Virus record (IMG/VR): IMGVR_UViG_3300020154_000003
Location: 186,001 to 250,000 of that record
Source of the DNA: a virus
DNA: 64,000 nt
Strand: one strand, 5' to 3'
Under the pieces are notes generated by a model, which saw only the letters and a program-made list of their open reading frames with translations, ran no database searches and was not told the origin of the DNA. A program made the position numbers and the translations under genes. Below are positions 30,737-39,456 of the stretch, one piece after another (the first letter of the stretch is position 1; each line of letters starts with the position of its first letter).

Positions 30737-32383
30737 TTAAGGGTTTTGATAGTTACGTTCAAGAGCAGCAACCAATGAAACACTGTTAGTAGTACTTCTT
30801 GCAATTGTACCAGTAGCTTTTACATACTGACCAGTTGTCAAACCAATACCTACAACAGTCACATCAGCATCCGTAGCTGCAGTTCTACCACCTTGCTCGT
30901 TAGCATCATAATTGAAAGATAATTGAATGCTGTTCTGACCTGAAATATCACCAGTCATTGGATTACCATCATTGTCTTCAACTAACACTGCGCCAGATTC
31001 ATTAAAATCATTTCCAGCACCCGGAAGAGTGGTAAAATAAACCCAATATTTAGCACTAGCATCAGCAACCAAGTTAGCACCAAAGTTAAGAGTTAATACC
31101 GCAACGAATGGATATGTTCTTAATGTTCCGGTATTATCCGTAAACTGAATTCTGTTAGTATCTGCAGACTGGAATCCTTCAATTAATACACCACTACCAC
31201 CACCGTTAGGGTTAGTTGGGAGTGCGCTACCGCAAACCAACGTATCACCTACAAATCTTAATAATTCGTCTGTTGTCTTACCAATAACTGAATTTGTGGT
31301 TGAATCGATGTCAGTGTCTTGACGCAATTGATATTGCACCTTTTCATAAATTTCTTCCGCAGTTGCAGAGACAGGAACTGCTCTGTATAATGTGAATGAT
31401 TGATTACTCACAGCACTTGCGAAAGTTGTAGTTATTACAACTGTTGTTGCTCCCGGAGTACCACTTATATTATAAGTACCAGCATTTGCCCCTTCATGGA
31501 TAATTAACGTTCCACCAATGTAATCAGAACCAGCTATTCCACCTTCTGCACTTGTCAACGTAGTACCGCCTGCAGTAGTTGAACCATCAACTCCTGAATG
31601 AGTGCCTACATCTATTACGATACCAAAATTTCTATCTGTTGTTGAATCAATATCTTTAGTGAATGGCTGATCGAAATATTTAATGGTTATTTCACTATAT
31701 GGTGTATCACCAGATATAGTGCTATCATCTTCACTAATTTTCAAATCAGTACTTGTGTTTAACGCGAAGGCAAACACTTTAGGTGCTAAGAGATCAGTTG
31801 CACCAATTGAATTCAATGAAGACTGAGAGTAGACCTGACCTTGTTCACGCAAGAAGACCTGAAATGTTGACGATCTATTATAACCATCACCATAGTTTGC
31901 ATCACCATTAGGGTCATCAATGATTTGAACAACTTCGTTAACGGCACCTAAATAAACAAAATCAGTAGCACCATTGCCTTGGTTATAATAAACTTGGTCA
32001 TCTCCTTCTACTGTACCGATAGTTCTAATCCCTGCAAAATGCTTAATTACGTTGCCTGAGGTATTTCTTACAAGAAATCCACCATCACGAATGAGTTGAA
32101 TTGCGCCAGCATCTAGTAACTCCCAACCATTAACAAATTCGAAGAATTCGTCCGTGATAGGGTTCATCGGGAAGTCAAAGGCAGCTAAATTTTTGGTTTG
32201 AGGGTCATTACGCCATTCTTCCTTTAAGAAAGAGTAAAGGGCTTTAATGGTAAGACCGTCACTGGATAAATCACCAGTTTCGTTTAATTTAATGGTCTTA
32301 TTTGTTGTATTAATATAGACTTCGGTAGAGCCATTGTCAACCGAACCATCTGCCAGTAAATCTGGATCAATAATTTTTGCCAT
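30737..32383 (-). CDS. Large virion structural protein (tail/fibre type)
   Basis: 548 aa. N-terminal part: VYINTTNKTIKLNETGDLSS, IKALYSFLKEEWRNDPQT, then a long beta-rich body with many Thr/Ser/Gly. The IK.LYS..KEEWR.D start is familiar from structural proteins of very large phages. C-terminal ERNYQNP resembles the end of the 503-aa protein. Likely tail fibre or baseplate-associated. About 160 AT-rich bases upstream hold its promoter. Confidence 0.65.
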   Translation of the reverse strand: MAKIIDPDLLADGSVDNGSTEVYINTTNKTIKLNETGDLSSDGLTIKALYSFLKEEWRNDPQTKNLAAFDFPMNPITDEFFEFVNGWELLDAGAIQLIRDGGFLVRNTSGNVIKHFAGIRTIGTVEGDDQVYYNQGNGATDFVYLGAVNEVVQIIDDPNGDANYGDGYNRSSTFQVFLREQGQVYSQSSLNSIGATDLLAPKVFAFALNTSTDLKISEDDSTISGDTPYSEITIKYFDQPFTKDIDSTTDRNFGIVIDVGTHSGVDGSTTAGGTTLTSAEGGIAGSDYIGGTLIIHEGANAGTYNISGTPGATTVVITTTFASAVSNQSFTLYRAVPVSATAEEIYEKVQYQLRQDTDIDSTTNSVIGKTTDELLRFVGDTLVCGSALPTNPNGGGSGVLIEGFQSADTNRIQFTDNTGTLRTYPFVAVLTLNFGANLVADASAKYWVYFTTLPGAGNDFNESGAVLVEDNDGNPMTGDISGQNSIQLSFNYDANEQGGRTAATDADVTVVGIGLTTGQYVKATGTIARSTTNSVSLVAALERNYQNP

Positions 32384-32547
32384 AAAGATGGGAAATTGTT
32401 ATTTATAATGAGATTGCTAATTTGTATGTACAACTAATGTACTATACACAAAATAAATACAAGATTTTTGTCCAAAAAATACCCACCTAAGGCAAAATCC
32501 CCACTTTTTTTCAAAAATATCATAAATTTATATAATATTTTATAAAT

Positions 32548-32841
32548 TTAATGCTCGTAGTCGTTGTCGTAGGTCACATTAACCTTTTTACGTGGAGGTG
32601 CCCCATGATCTTCCATGCAATGAACTGAGATACCGCCTATCTTACGAATAACGTCCAATGCTTGCTCACAGCCCGGATTTAGCGTCCATTGGCGCACCAA
32701 TTCCATCTGATAATGTTGTAGCATCGTAATATAATCCCCTACAGTTCTATTTACACCATCAGTTCTATCGGTTCCTAGCGAATCTTGATACTCCCGCTCA
32801 CCGTCAAGGAGCCTGTAAACCTCTTCTCTATTCATTTTCAT
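32548..32841 (-). CDS. Conserved phage protein (LLDGEREYQD)
   Basis: 97 aa. EVYRLLDGEREYQDSLGTDR, a GDYITMLQHY helix and VIRKIGGISVHCMEDHGAPP. This order is recognisable in proteins from many unrelated phages; the helical E-R-x-Y-Q-D core loosely resembles MazG-like folds, which is inference. Function unknown. Confidence 0.7.
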   Translation of the reverse strand: MKMNREEVYRLLDGEREYQDSLGTDRTDGVNRTVGDYITMLQHYQMELVRQWTLNPGCEQALDVIRKIGGISVHCMEDHGAPPRKKVNVTYDNDYEH

Positions 32842-32900
32842 ATACTTATCTTTAAAGATGTACCTTTTTTATTTTTTTTAAATTTTTACAACGTCACCCC

Positions 32901-33512
32901 CTAAGTGTTTTCCCTTAGAGATTCGAACGATATTTTTATTAGTTTGTCCTTTTTAAAATTTTTCCACGTAAATGAATCAACGTATAGCGTAGATACTTCT
33001 GCTTCCATCGTAATAGTATTACCATACAAAGTTCTGAGATCGTTCACATATTTGGAAACTACTGGCGATTGATAAAACTTCACAACATCTTCAATCAAAT
33101 CCTTGGCAAACGTCTCTGCCTTACGTTTTGTTTCAATTATATCTTTACTTTTTGAAAATCTTTTCAACTTACCCCGATCATATAATCGTCTCGTTATTCC
33201 GAACGCAAGTGTGTAGATGAATGATGTTTCTCTTTGTATTTCAAAACTTGTATGTGCATTAATTACATGTCTTAATAACTCTTCAAGCATCACTGTCATT
33301 ATGAATTTATCGCCTTCTTCCAGACCATTCAGCACACCCGTACCAATCCATTTCGGAATAGCTGCATTTATCTTAACTTCAGTCCACACTTCCTTGCTTC
33401 TCTTCCTCTCCTTTTCGATAATGATTGATTGAATCAGATCATATGTCACTTCATCTAAAAGTTCGTCAAGTCGATCAGGATCGAACTTCAACTCTTTTCT
33501 TTTCTCTCTCAT
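32901..33512 (-). CDS. Hypothetical helical protein
   Basis: 203 aa, predominantly helical and charged (KFDPDRLDELLDEVTYDLIQ ...). ATGA overlap with the zinc-ribbon gene upstream. No family recognised. Confidence 0.6.
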   Translation of the reverse strand: MREKRKELKFDPDRLDELLDEVTYDLIQSIIIEKERKRSKEVWTEVKINAAIPKWIGTGVLNGLEEGDKFIMTVMLEELLRHVINAHTSFEIQRETSFIYTLAFGITRRLYDRGKLKRFSKSKDIIETKRKAETFAKDLIEDVVKFYQSPVVSKYVNDLRTLYGNTITMEAEVSTLYVDSFTWKNFKKDKLIKISFESLRENT

Positions 33513-33640
33513 CTACAGACAATTGGTTTCTTTGCTCCATCGCAATTTCTACAGTCTGTGATGATCACACCTTTTGTACTCTTAGGTTGATACTTACCAC
33601 AGTTGCAGTACTTTTTGATGATGATTCCTTTACCTCTCAA
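33509..33640 (-). CDS. 43-aa zinc-ribbon peptide
   Basis: KKYCNCGKYQPKS and ITDCRNCDGAKKPIVC provide Cys pairs for a zinc ribbon. The probable start is TTG overlapping the SLOG gene stop (TTGA), and its stop overlaps the next ATG (ATGA), a fully coupled chain. Non-ATG start lowers certainty. Confidence 0.5.
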   Translation of the reverse strand: MRGKGIIIKKYCNCGKYQPKSTKGVIITDCRNCDGAKKPIVCR

Positions 33641-33999
33641 AACTTAATTACTTTGACTTTAAGTTTATGTTTTCTCGCCAGATCAATCATGTGACCAGTA
33701 CCTGAACTTATTCCATCCCAAAAACAAACACATCCTCCATCGGGTGCTGCATACATTGCCATCTCTTCATTGCGAATATAACCAGCCCTAAGTCCATATT
33801 TTCCCCAATCGGCAGGCATCCGCTTAATTAAGTAACCACGTTCCTCAGCATACCTCTCTCCAAGCTTATCTGCACCACGGGCTGTACCAGACACGATCTC
33901 GATCTCATCCTCAATTTTGGATAAATAATAATCTAACCTTTCTTTAAGAAAGCCATAATTATTAAAACCTCTGGAGCCAGCAACAATTAATTTGAACAT
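33637..33999 (-). CDS. SLOG-fold protein (DUF2493/YspA-like)
   Basis: 120 aa. Family hallmarks in order: LIVAGSRGF (4-12), SGTARGADKLGERYA (about 41-55), MPADWGKYG, AGYIRNEEMAMYA and WDGISSGTGHMIDLA. SLOG (LOG/DprA-like Rossmann) domains bind nucleotide-derived ligands including NAD/ADP-ribose derivatives. The gene lies 8 bases from the NADAR gene, suggesting a joint role in NAD or ADP-ribose chemistry. Confidence 0.8.
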   Translation of the reverse strand: MFKLIVAGSRGFNNYGFLKERLDYYLSKIEDEIEIVSGTARGADKLGERYAEERGYLIKRMPADWGKYGLRAGYIRNEEMAMYAAPDGGCVCFWDGISSGTGHMIDLARKHKLKVKVIKF

Positions 34000-34007
34000 A
34001 ATTAATC

Positions 34008-34502
34008 TTAACTCCTGAAAGCTTCCCTTTCTTCTTCTTCAAAATTTGATCTTACTGTGGTTATGATTTCACCCAACCAATTGGTTCCTTGCCAAGTATT
34101 GCGATCTAACGCACGGCTATCGCTTTCACGTAATCCAATACCCCAAATCTTATCTTCAGGAGAAGCTTCAACTAACGTTGTTCCTCTGGTGAGCATTAAT
34201 CCATCATAGAGATCACTGTCTTGTGAGAACTTTGCATAATTGGCATCGTAAACAAATTTTCTACACCATTTCTCCCACAAATCTTTGTTGAAGTTCTTCA
34301 CTTCCCGACCAAATTGTTTCTGATCTTTTGGTTTTTTTGTGGCCATAATTTTGGCTGCAGTTTCAAAATCATTGAATAGCAATGCTTTCTTAACCATCAT
34401 GTATTGCTCACAGCAGTTATATTCAACACCATCTATAATGAATTTAGATGGACACCATTGACTGAAAATGCCTCCCCAAAAAAATGTGAATTTTTCTTTC
34501 AT
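34008..34502 (-). CDS. NADAR-family (YbiA-like) ADP-ribose/riboside hydrolase
   Basis: 164 aa. FFWGGIFSQWCPSKFIIDG, Y..CEQYMMVKKALLFND (catalytic-type Glu at about 32), EASPEDKIWGIGLRE and NWLGE are NADAR (DUF1768) signatures. Characterised members are N-glycosidases, including ones that remove DarT-type ADP-ribose from DNA guanine. In a phage this could undo a host ADP-ribosylation defence; that role is inference. Full length for the family. Confidence 0.85.
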   Translation of the reverse strand: MKEKFTFFWGGIFSQWCPSKFIIDGVEYNCCEQYMMVKKALLFNDFETAAKIMATKKPKDQKQFGREVKNFNKDLWEKWCRKFVYDANYAKFSQDSDLYDGLMLTRGTTLVEASPEDKIWGIGLRESDSRALDRNTWQGTNWLGEIITTVRSNFEEEEREAFRS

Positions 34503-34513
34503 ATATTATTTAC

Positions 34514-34753
34514 TTATAATTTTAAAGCGTCAACTAATTTTAATATTGATTTCCATTTCTCCGGGGTATTGTACTCACAAACAATCATCTTGGTTGGGGT
34601 GTGGTATTCAATACAATAGGTGCAATCTGCATTCTTATAAGCATGAATACCTATCAAATCACTTTGTTTAATGGCAACGTGTAATGTATCGTCAAGATAT
34701 ATCTTAATGTAATTGTTATGTATCTTGACTTCGTATTTTATTTCGCCATTCAT
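34514..34753 (-). CDS. Hypothetical beta-rich protein
   Basis: 79 aa of alternating strands (YEVKIHNNYIKIYL, CTYCIEYHTP, MIVCEYNT) and a PEKWKSILKLVDAL helix. ATGA overlap with the NUMOD1-repeat gene. Function unknown. Confidence 0.6.
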   Translation of the reverse strand: MNGEIKYEVKIHNNYIKIYLDDTLHVAIKQSDLIGIHAYKNADCTYCIEYHTPTKMIVCEYNTPEKWKSILKLVDALKL

Positions 34754-36015
34754 TTTACAATTCTCCAGAAGAATCCACCAGTCTTGCTTAGTCTGCCAGC
34801 ACAGCAGTTTGAAATACTGCTTGCTCTACAGCCAGAAGCTTTAGAAGCTTCGCGAAGATTATCGAATTCATTGATCAAGTTCCAGTTCAAATCATATTGT
34901 TTAATGATCTGGATAGGTTGAATCTTTTGAGCGATCTCGCCATCCTGCTTGTACCGCCATGCGAATCCACCAACTTTCTTAAGTTTACCTTCGCAACATG
35001 CTACTATGCTTGTTCTGATGATACCTAGTTCAGCGACAACATCTTTGATTGATGTCCATTCCTTCATGAACTCACCGTTAAGTTTATATTGAAGAACGGG
35101 GATGTGATTTGTTTTCCGTTTGGCAACCTCAGGTTTAATTAATGATTGAATCTCCAATGGATATGTAGTATCCGTCATTTCCAACCACTGATAACCACCT
35201 GCTGTTTTTTGGGTTCCTTTAATGCAGCCATAGATGCCTTCCTTATCTACACCAATTTCTTTTTCGATGACGTATAGACGTTCCCATTCTCTAATGAATT
35301 TACCGTCCAACCCATACTGAAGAAACGTTTTGATGGGCTGTATTTTCATCGGGTAATTATCTGTTTTGTACCTCCACTGATAATTCCATGCACTGTGATG
35401 TTTGTTGGTTAAACAAGCACTGATCATGCTGCCGTTTGTTTTTCCGTAATGACTTGATGCTTCAACGATGCTATCCCATTCTCTTACGAAATCACCATTG
35501 AGTTTGTATTGAAGGATCGGTTTGAAACCTTTGTTGGTGTTATCATAAGGTTCGATTGTGAGGGGAGTTTTATATGGTTCAATGGTGTCATGGTTTTCGA
35601 CTTCATCCACCGTCTTATATTTCCACTTAAAACCTACGGCAGTTTTTGACTTACCATTAACACAAGCATTCAAAGATGATGGATGAATGTTGTAATGACG
35701 AGCGGGTAAATTAATTGAATCCCATTCCTTAATCAAGTTATCTTGTAGATCGTACTGTTCGACAACTCGTTTAACTGTTTCACCATAACGCCACTGGAAA
35801 CCTCCAACGCTCTTTGCCTTTTTACGGCAACACTTAATGAGTAAATTATAATCTAATTTTAAATCTCTGGAAGCCTGTGCGATACTTTCCCACTCTTTAA
35901 TGAAGTTGCCTTCGAAATCGTATTGAAGTATTGTGTTTTTATGTCGTCCTGATCTTTCTTTACTGTGTCTCAGTTTTTCTTCTTCAGTCCAAGTTCCTCT
36001 ACCTGCTTGTTTCAT
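34750..36015 (-). CDS. NUMOD3 + six NUMOD1 repeats, no nuclease domain
   Basis: 421 aa. N-terminal NUMOD3-like segment (GTWTEEEKLRHSKERSGRHK, about 6-26), then six repeats of about 50 aa: Q-Y-[DKG]-L-x-G-x-[FL]-[IVM]-x-E-W-x-S, a helix-turn-helix with S-I-x-x-C-[CV]-x-G-x-x-K-[ST]-x-G-G-[FY]-x-W-R-Y. NUMOD modules are DNA-binding parts of homing endonucleases (GIY-YIG or HNH), yet no catalytic domain is present here. May be a multi-finger DNA-binding protein or partner of the nearby HNH enzyme. Confidence 0.75.
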   Translation of the reverse strand: MKQAGRGTWTEEEKLRHSKERSGRHKNTILQYDFEGNFIKEWESIAQASRDLKLDYNLLIKCCRKKAKSVGGFQWRYGETVKRVVEQYDLQDNLIKEWDSINLPARHYNIHPSSLNACVNGKSKTAVGFKWKYKTVDEVENHDTIEPYKTPLTIEPYDNTNKGFKPILQYKLNGDFVREWDSIVEASSHYGKTNGSMISACLTNKHHSAWNYQWRYKTDNYPMKIQPIKTFLQYGLDGKFIREWERLYVIEKEIGVDKEGIYGCIKGTQKTAGGYQWLEMTDTTYPLEIQSLIKPEVAKRKTNHIPVLQYKLNGEFMKEWTSIKDVVAELGIIRTSIVACCEGKLKKVGGFAWRYKQDGEIAQKIQPIQIIKQYDLNWNLINEFDNLREASKASGCRASSISNCCAGRLSKTGGFFWRIVK

Positions 36016-36306
36016 CTATTCTATGTTAGTTATGTTTTTAATAATAAAATCCGTTACCTTGAAATGTCTATGGAAATCTTCGGGTGCTAAAAAAATAGCA
36101 ATCGTATTCTCATCATAAGGGTGTGGTGTGAAAAATATTGTGTAGTGTTCGTCAGGAGGGAGTTCACCGCGCCTTGCTTCTATAGATAATGGAGTATAGA
36201 AATACTCGTATTCTTTACCAACAATAAATTTCTCAGTTTGTTTAAATGAGTATATTTCATGAATGCAGACACATATATCTTCTGCATATTCTATATCGAA
36301 ATCCAC
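36016..36306 (-). CDS. Hypothetical protein
   Basis: 96 aa; FIVGKEYEYFYTP strand pair, then an acidic loop and APEDFHRHFKVTDFII. The GKxYEY element occurs in small proteins of Bacteroidetes phages. Abuts the NUMOD1-repeat gene; a full host-type promoter lies upstream. Confidence 0.6.
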   Translation of the reverse strand: MDFDIEYAEDICVCIHEIYSFKQTEKFIVGKEYEYFYTPLSIEARRGELPPDEHYTIFFTPHPYDENTIAIFLAPEDFHRHFKVTDFIIKNITNIE

Positions 36307-36310
36307 TTAG

Positions 36311-36341
36311 CAAAAATACATCATTTCTTGAATAATGCAAA
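36311..36341 (-). promoter_or_regulatory. Host-type promoter TTTG-N19-TATTTTTG
   Basis: TTTG (36338-36341) and TATTTTTG (36311-36318) separated by 19 bases fit the Bacteroidetes -33/-7 consensus (TTTG, TAnnTTTG). Drives the 96-aa gene and the NUMOD1-repeat gene. The remaining bases to 36489 contain no convincing gene. Confidence 0.6.
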
Positions 36342-36489
36342 CTTTTCAAGAAAAGATGAAAAAAATTATTTTTTCTGGAGAGGGCAAAAATCCGGGTATT
36401 TCCTTAATTTATAATGGAGAAAACGGTCGCTATCGAAGCAGCTAACAATAGACCACCCAAAACGTCTCAGAATTGGATTTAAAAGGAGT

Positions 36490-37002
36490 TTAATTAGCGA
36501 TCTGTGCTGTTTCATACAACATCTTATGTTCGCTGAAATGCTTCCCTACGCCCCTCCAAAGGTCAGATATATTCTCAGGAAGACACTTTAATTCTTTGGC
36601 TAGTACTCGTGAGGTTTTTATCCCTTTCATCGAATAGATGTAAAAAGATTGCCTTTTAGTGAATCTGGCGTTCGGTCGTTTCTTCCCACCTCGAAGTTTT
36701 TTCAACTCCATGTTTTCTTGGTGGGTAACCCATTTGAGATTCCATGCGGCATTATTGGTCACATCGTTATCTCCGTGATCGACAAAAGGTTTGTTTTCTG
36801 GATTATCTACAAAGACGCTGGCAACCAGTACGTGAACACGTCTGCGTTTTCTGCCGATATTTACACTCAGATACCCACTCTTAATGAATGGGGTGAGTTT
36901 CATGATATAATCTTTACTTCTTACTCTTCCTTGGTTGGAAACAAAATAGGTGGTGTTTTCAAATCCTAATATGGAAGAAGGTATTAGCTTCCAAATCTCC
37001 AT
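36490..37002 (-). CDS. NUMOD4-HNH homing endonuclease
   Basis: 170 aa. NUMOD4 segment (EIWKLIPSSILGFENTTYFV..QGRVRS), strand KSGYLSVNIGRKRRRVHVLV, then the HNH core VDHGDNDVTNNAAWNLKWVT (about 78-97) and a C-terminal NUMOD/HTH-like part (FTKRQSFYIYSMKG). Matches freestanding HNH_3 homing endonucleases common in phages. It lies between ATPase and orphan genes with a one-base overlap, as inserted free-standing endonucleases often do. Confidence 0.85.
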   Translation of the reverse strand: MEIWKLIPSSILGFENTTYFVSNQGRVRSKDYIMKLTPFIKSGYLSVNIGRKRRRVHVLVASVFVDNPENKPFVDHGDNDVTNNAAWNLKWVTHQENMELKKLRGGKKRPNARFTKRQSFYIYSMKGIKTSRVLAKELKCLPENISDLWRGVGKHFSEHKMLYETAQIAN

Positions 37003-37634
37003 CAGTCTTTCTTTTCCTTATTGGCGTTTATTCTGTTTTGAATTTCCCTGAATACCAAATTTGATCTTTCTTCAAGGTCGTCCAAATCAACAGGTTCAAT
37101 GATTCTATTAACCCATTGATCTTTATCCAGACCATCAATGTTTACAAAGTTATCTGCTTTGAGATGCCTAACGATTAAACGTGAATGGGTGATTATCATC
37201 ACACCGAGACATTTCTCATTTTTAATTAGATTTCTCAACGTTTTGTTGAGATAGTGAACAAGACCCATCACGGTTTCCTCACCCATCCCGATCTCAGGTT
37301 CATCTATGACTATATAGCGATCTCCACAATTTTTGATCAAAGCTTTTATCTTACCAATAGTCTCAATAGATGTCGGAGACCAATCAACGTCACGCATGAT
37401 GCCACTTAATGCACCGAAGTCTGGACGCGATTCAGTTCTTTGTTGCATACTGGTTTGAGCCACGATATTTTTTGTTTCATCGCGTTTGAGTTTTGCAGCA
37501 ATTCTTGGCCCTAAGATTTTCCGAATCATACTCTTACCAGCACCATTGGAGCCAGTAAGAACTGTGATCTTATAAGGTTCGATGTTTTCTGCAATCTCGA
37601 TGAGATCATCAACATGATCGATGACATTCTTCAT
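37002..37634 (-). CDS. ABC-like ATPase (P-loop)
   Basis: 210 aa. Walker A TGSNGAGKSM (about 27-36), Walker B RYIVIDEPEIGMGEE (about 106-120) and an H-loop VMIITHSRLIV (about 147-157). Overall like the small ABC/SMC-type ATPases of phages; the Q-loop/signature region is short and no coiled coil is inserted. Partner and substrate unknown; could act on DNA ends or in regulation. ATGA overlap with the 157-aa gene upstream. Confidence 0.75.
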   Translation of the reverse strand: MKNVIDHVDDLIEIAENIEPYKITVLTGSNGAGKSMIRKILGPRIAAKLKRDETKNIVAQTSMQQRTESRPDFGALSGIMRDVDWSPTSIETIGKIKALIKNCGDRYIVIDEPEIGMGEETVMGLVHYLNKTLRNLIKNEKCLGVMIITHSRLIVRHLKADNFVNIDGLDKDQWVNRIIEPVDLDDLEERSNLVFREIQNRINANKEKKD

Positions 37635-38104
37635 AACAGTTCAAATGCTTTTTCAATCCCAACTCGTACAGCATCGTAGTAATTTTCATAGGATTGAATA
37701 ATCCCTATGCGCTCCCACTTACCTACAACATTATCATAGTTCCAACGCCATAGGGCCACTCTGTTGGTTCCAACCGCATCACTGTGACCTATATCAATTT
37801 TGATTTTATGAGTTTCCCGAAACCAATCAATAAGTTGTTGGTACATGGGCACTTCAAGAAGATGGTAAGCAAACTTATGTAATTCCGTTTCAGTGTCGTG
37901 GACATCCAAATTAGTGTCAGGATTAACACCCTCAATGAATAGATATGGTTCAGTTTCACCATACCTCCCATTTTCGTTCAATCGCCCACTTCCAAAAACA
38001 TAATAATTAGCAATACAATAGTCCTGAAAACCAGATTCTTTAGCTTTTTCAGCTAGTTCTTCAGGAACCAAAAGGTCAGCAATTGAAAACTTTCGTCCAT
38101 TCAT
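37631..38104 (-). CDS. Family C protein (DWxRExHxIxI..Y..A...GI..A)
   Basis: 157 aa. C-terminal part QQLIDWFRETHKIKIDI ... NYYDAVRVGIEKAFELL follows a layout common in small phage proteins (P.Q..V..WL.EKH.I.I...W...Y..A...GI..AL.LI). The 213-aa protein at 59.4 kb shares it. Preceded by a TTTACGTATAAA promoter. Function unknown. Confidence 0.65.
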   Translation of the reverse strand: MNGRKFSIADLLVPEELAEKAKESGFQDYCIANYYVFGSGRLNENGRYGETEPYLFIEGVNPDTNLDVHDTETELHKFAYHLLEVPMYQQLIDWFRETHKIKIDIGHSDAVGTNRVALWRWNYDNVVGKWERIGIIQSYENYYDAVRVGIEKAFELL

Positions 38105-38109
38105 ACCTT

Positions 38110-38121
38110 TTTATACGTAAA
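38110..38121 (-). promoter_or_regulatory. TTTACGTATAAA phage promoter motif
   Basis: Recurring element 5 bases upstream of the 157-aa family C gene. Confidence 0.55.
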
Positions 38122-38134
38122 AAACGTACAAAAG

Positions 38135-38539
38135 TTATTTTTTTATAGATACTATTTTGTAGGTGCGGAATAACAAAGGGTGAGTTTCCAAAGCTTTATT
38201 GATTGCCGCTCTAGCAGCTATTTCGCTATGGAAACGTCTGGCTCTATTATAGTCCAAAGTACGTGGTGGGTCACCAGCAGTACCTTCAGTTAACCAGCAA
38301 TTATCATCACCCACTGTCACTACAAATCTAGGCTTGACGTTTTCAGTAGGTGCTGGTATGATTTCAGGCTTACGTAAAAGATTAACCAGCGATGGATTTT
38401 TATTGAACAATTCAACTATTGCTTCCCAATCTTCACGCTTAACTATGACATGTTCATACGATAAACCAACTTCTCTTCCTAACGAAACATGTCTTTCAAG
38501 AAAATTGTGCCCAACAATTATTTTTTCTCTTCTATCCAT
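38135..38539 (-). CDS. Hypothetical protein
   Basis: 134 aa from the ATG at 38539; the longer frame would use TTG and overlap the upstream gene. Middle and C-terminal part KPRFVVTVGDDNCWLTEG ... ARRFHSEIAARAAINKALET looks like a small compact domain. Function unknown. Confidence 0.6.
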   Translation of the reverse strand: MDRREKIIVGHNFLERHVSLGREVGLSYEHVIVKREDWEAIVELFNKNPSLVNLLRKPEIIPAPTENVKPRFVVTVGDDNCWLTEGTAGDPPRTLDYNRARRFHSEIAARAAINKALETHPLLFRTYKIVSIKK

Positions 38540-38550
38540 CGCCGCATTAT

Positions 38551-39444
38551 TTATTCTTCCCAATCAATACCGGGGCAGTTGTCCTTCTTCAATGCTTTCA
38601 GTACTTCCCACAAAGTTGCAATTCCATTCCCCAACCATACGAAAGGAGATACAGTGGTTCTCAATGCACCACCAATCTTGGCTCTGCGCTCTTCGCAAGG
38701 GATGCAGTATTTTGCATATTTACATATCAGCATTATTATAAGCCTAATAATACCATAAAGAATTAGAAGTGCAGCACTAATGATGACGCAGGCCACGAGA
38801 ATAAGTAACGTCCATTTACCTATAATCAACCAATTCAGTGTGATCAACCAACTAACTAACAAATATAAAAGATATAGAACACCAATACCGATGGCAGCTA
38901 GAATGAATTTTGCTGATTTTTTTATCCACATCGTGGTATTTGCAATTCGCTTAGTTCTGCTTACTTCTCGCTCTTTAGCCAACTCTTTTTCCCTTTCGTT
39001 TTGGGCCACCAGTTTTTGATAGTATTTTAATTGAACTGTTTGGGTCGTTTCATAATCCAAATTGTACCAAAGTGATCTGTATTTCTTACCACCTTTAAAA
39101 TCTTTTGTATGCATTGCAAAAAGTCTTCTCAGGAACTCAGTATCCTTTCCATCAGCAATGTCTTTTTGAACTTTCAATCGCATTTGATCTACCCATTCAC
39201 GATGCTTGCGATCACAATAGTCGTTATACATATCAAACGGTATTGAAAGTTGCTTTCCAATTGATATAAGTAAGTTCTTTACACCAACGAAAATTGCGAA
39301 CGGAGTCACAATAATGACATTAAGAACTGATAACCAGAAATATGGACACATATTCCTAAATTCATAATATTCGTAACCCCAAATCCACCTCATCAGCTTT
39401 ACGTGCCACGAATTCTTTTTTAATACAAATACATCTTTAATCAT
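38551..39444 (-). CDS. Family D membrane protein (NSWH..CPYFW)
   Basis: 297 aa. N-terminal NSWHVKLMRWIWGYEYYEFR followed by NMCPYFWLSVLNVIIVTPFA, a charged central region (about 80-165), then two or three more transmembrane helices (about 178-240) and a C-terminal CPGIDWEE. The NSWH...CPYFW start is shared with the 186-aa protein at 49.6 kb and resembles phage-encoded inner-membrane proteins of unknown function. Confidence 0.7.
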   Translation of the reverse strand: MIKDVFVLKKNSWHVKLMRWIWGYEYYEFRNMCPYFWLSVLNVIIVTPFAIFVGVKNLLISIGKQLSIPFDMYNDYCDRKHREWVDQMRLKVQKDIADGKDTEFLRRLFAMHTKDFKGGKKYRSLWYNLDYETTQTVQLKYYQKLVAQNEREKELAKEREVSRTKRIANTTMWIKKSAKFILAAIGIGVLYLLYLLVSWLITLNWLIIGKWTLLILVACVIISAALLILYGIIRLIIMLICKYAKYCIPCEERRAKIGGALRTTVSPFVWLGNGIATLWEVLKALKKDNCPGIDWEE

Positions 39445-39456
39445 CTTGAATATTGT

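Noticed and set aside
36414-36482. 22-codon rightward ORF upstream of the HNH gene
   Set aside because: No promoter or coupling and runs against all neighbours; most likely chance.
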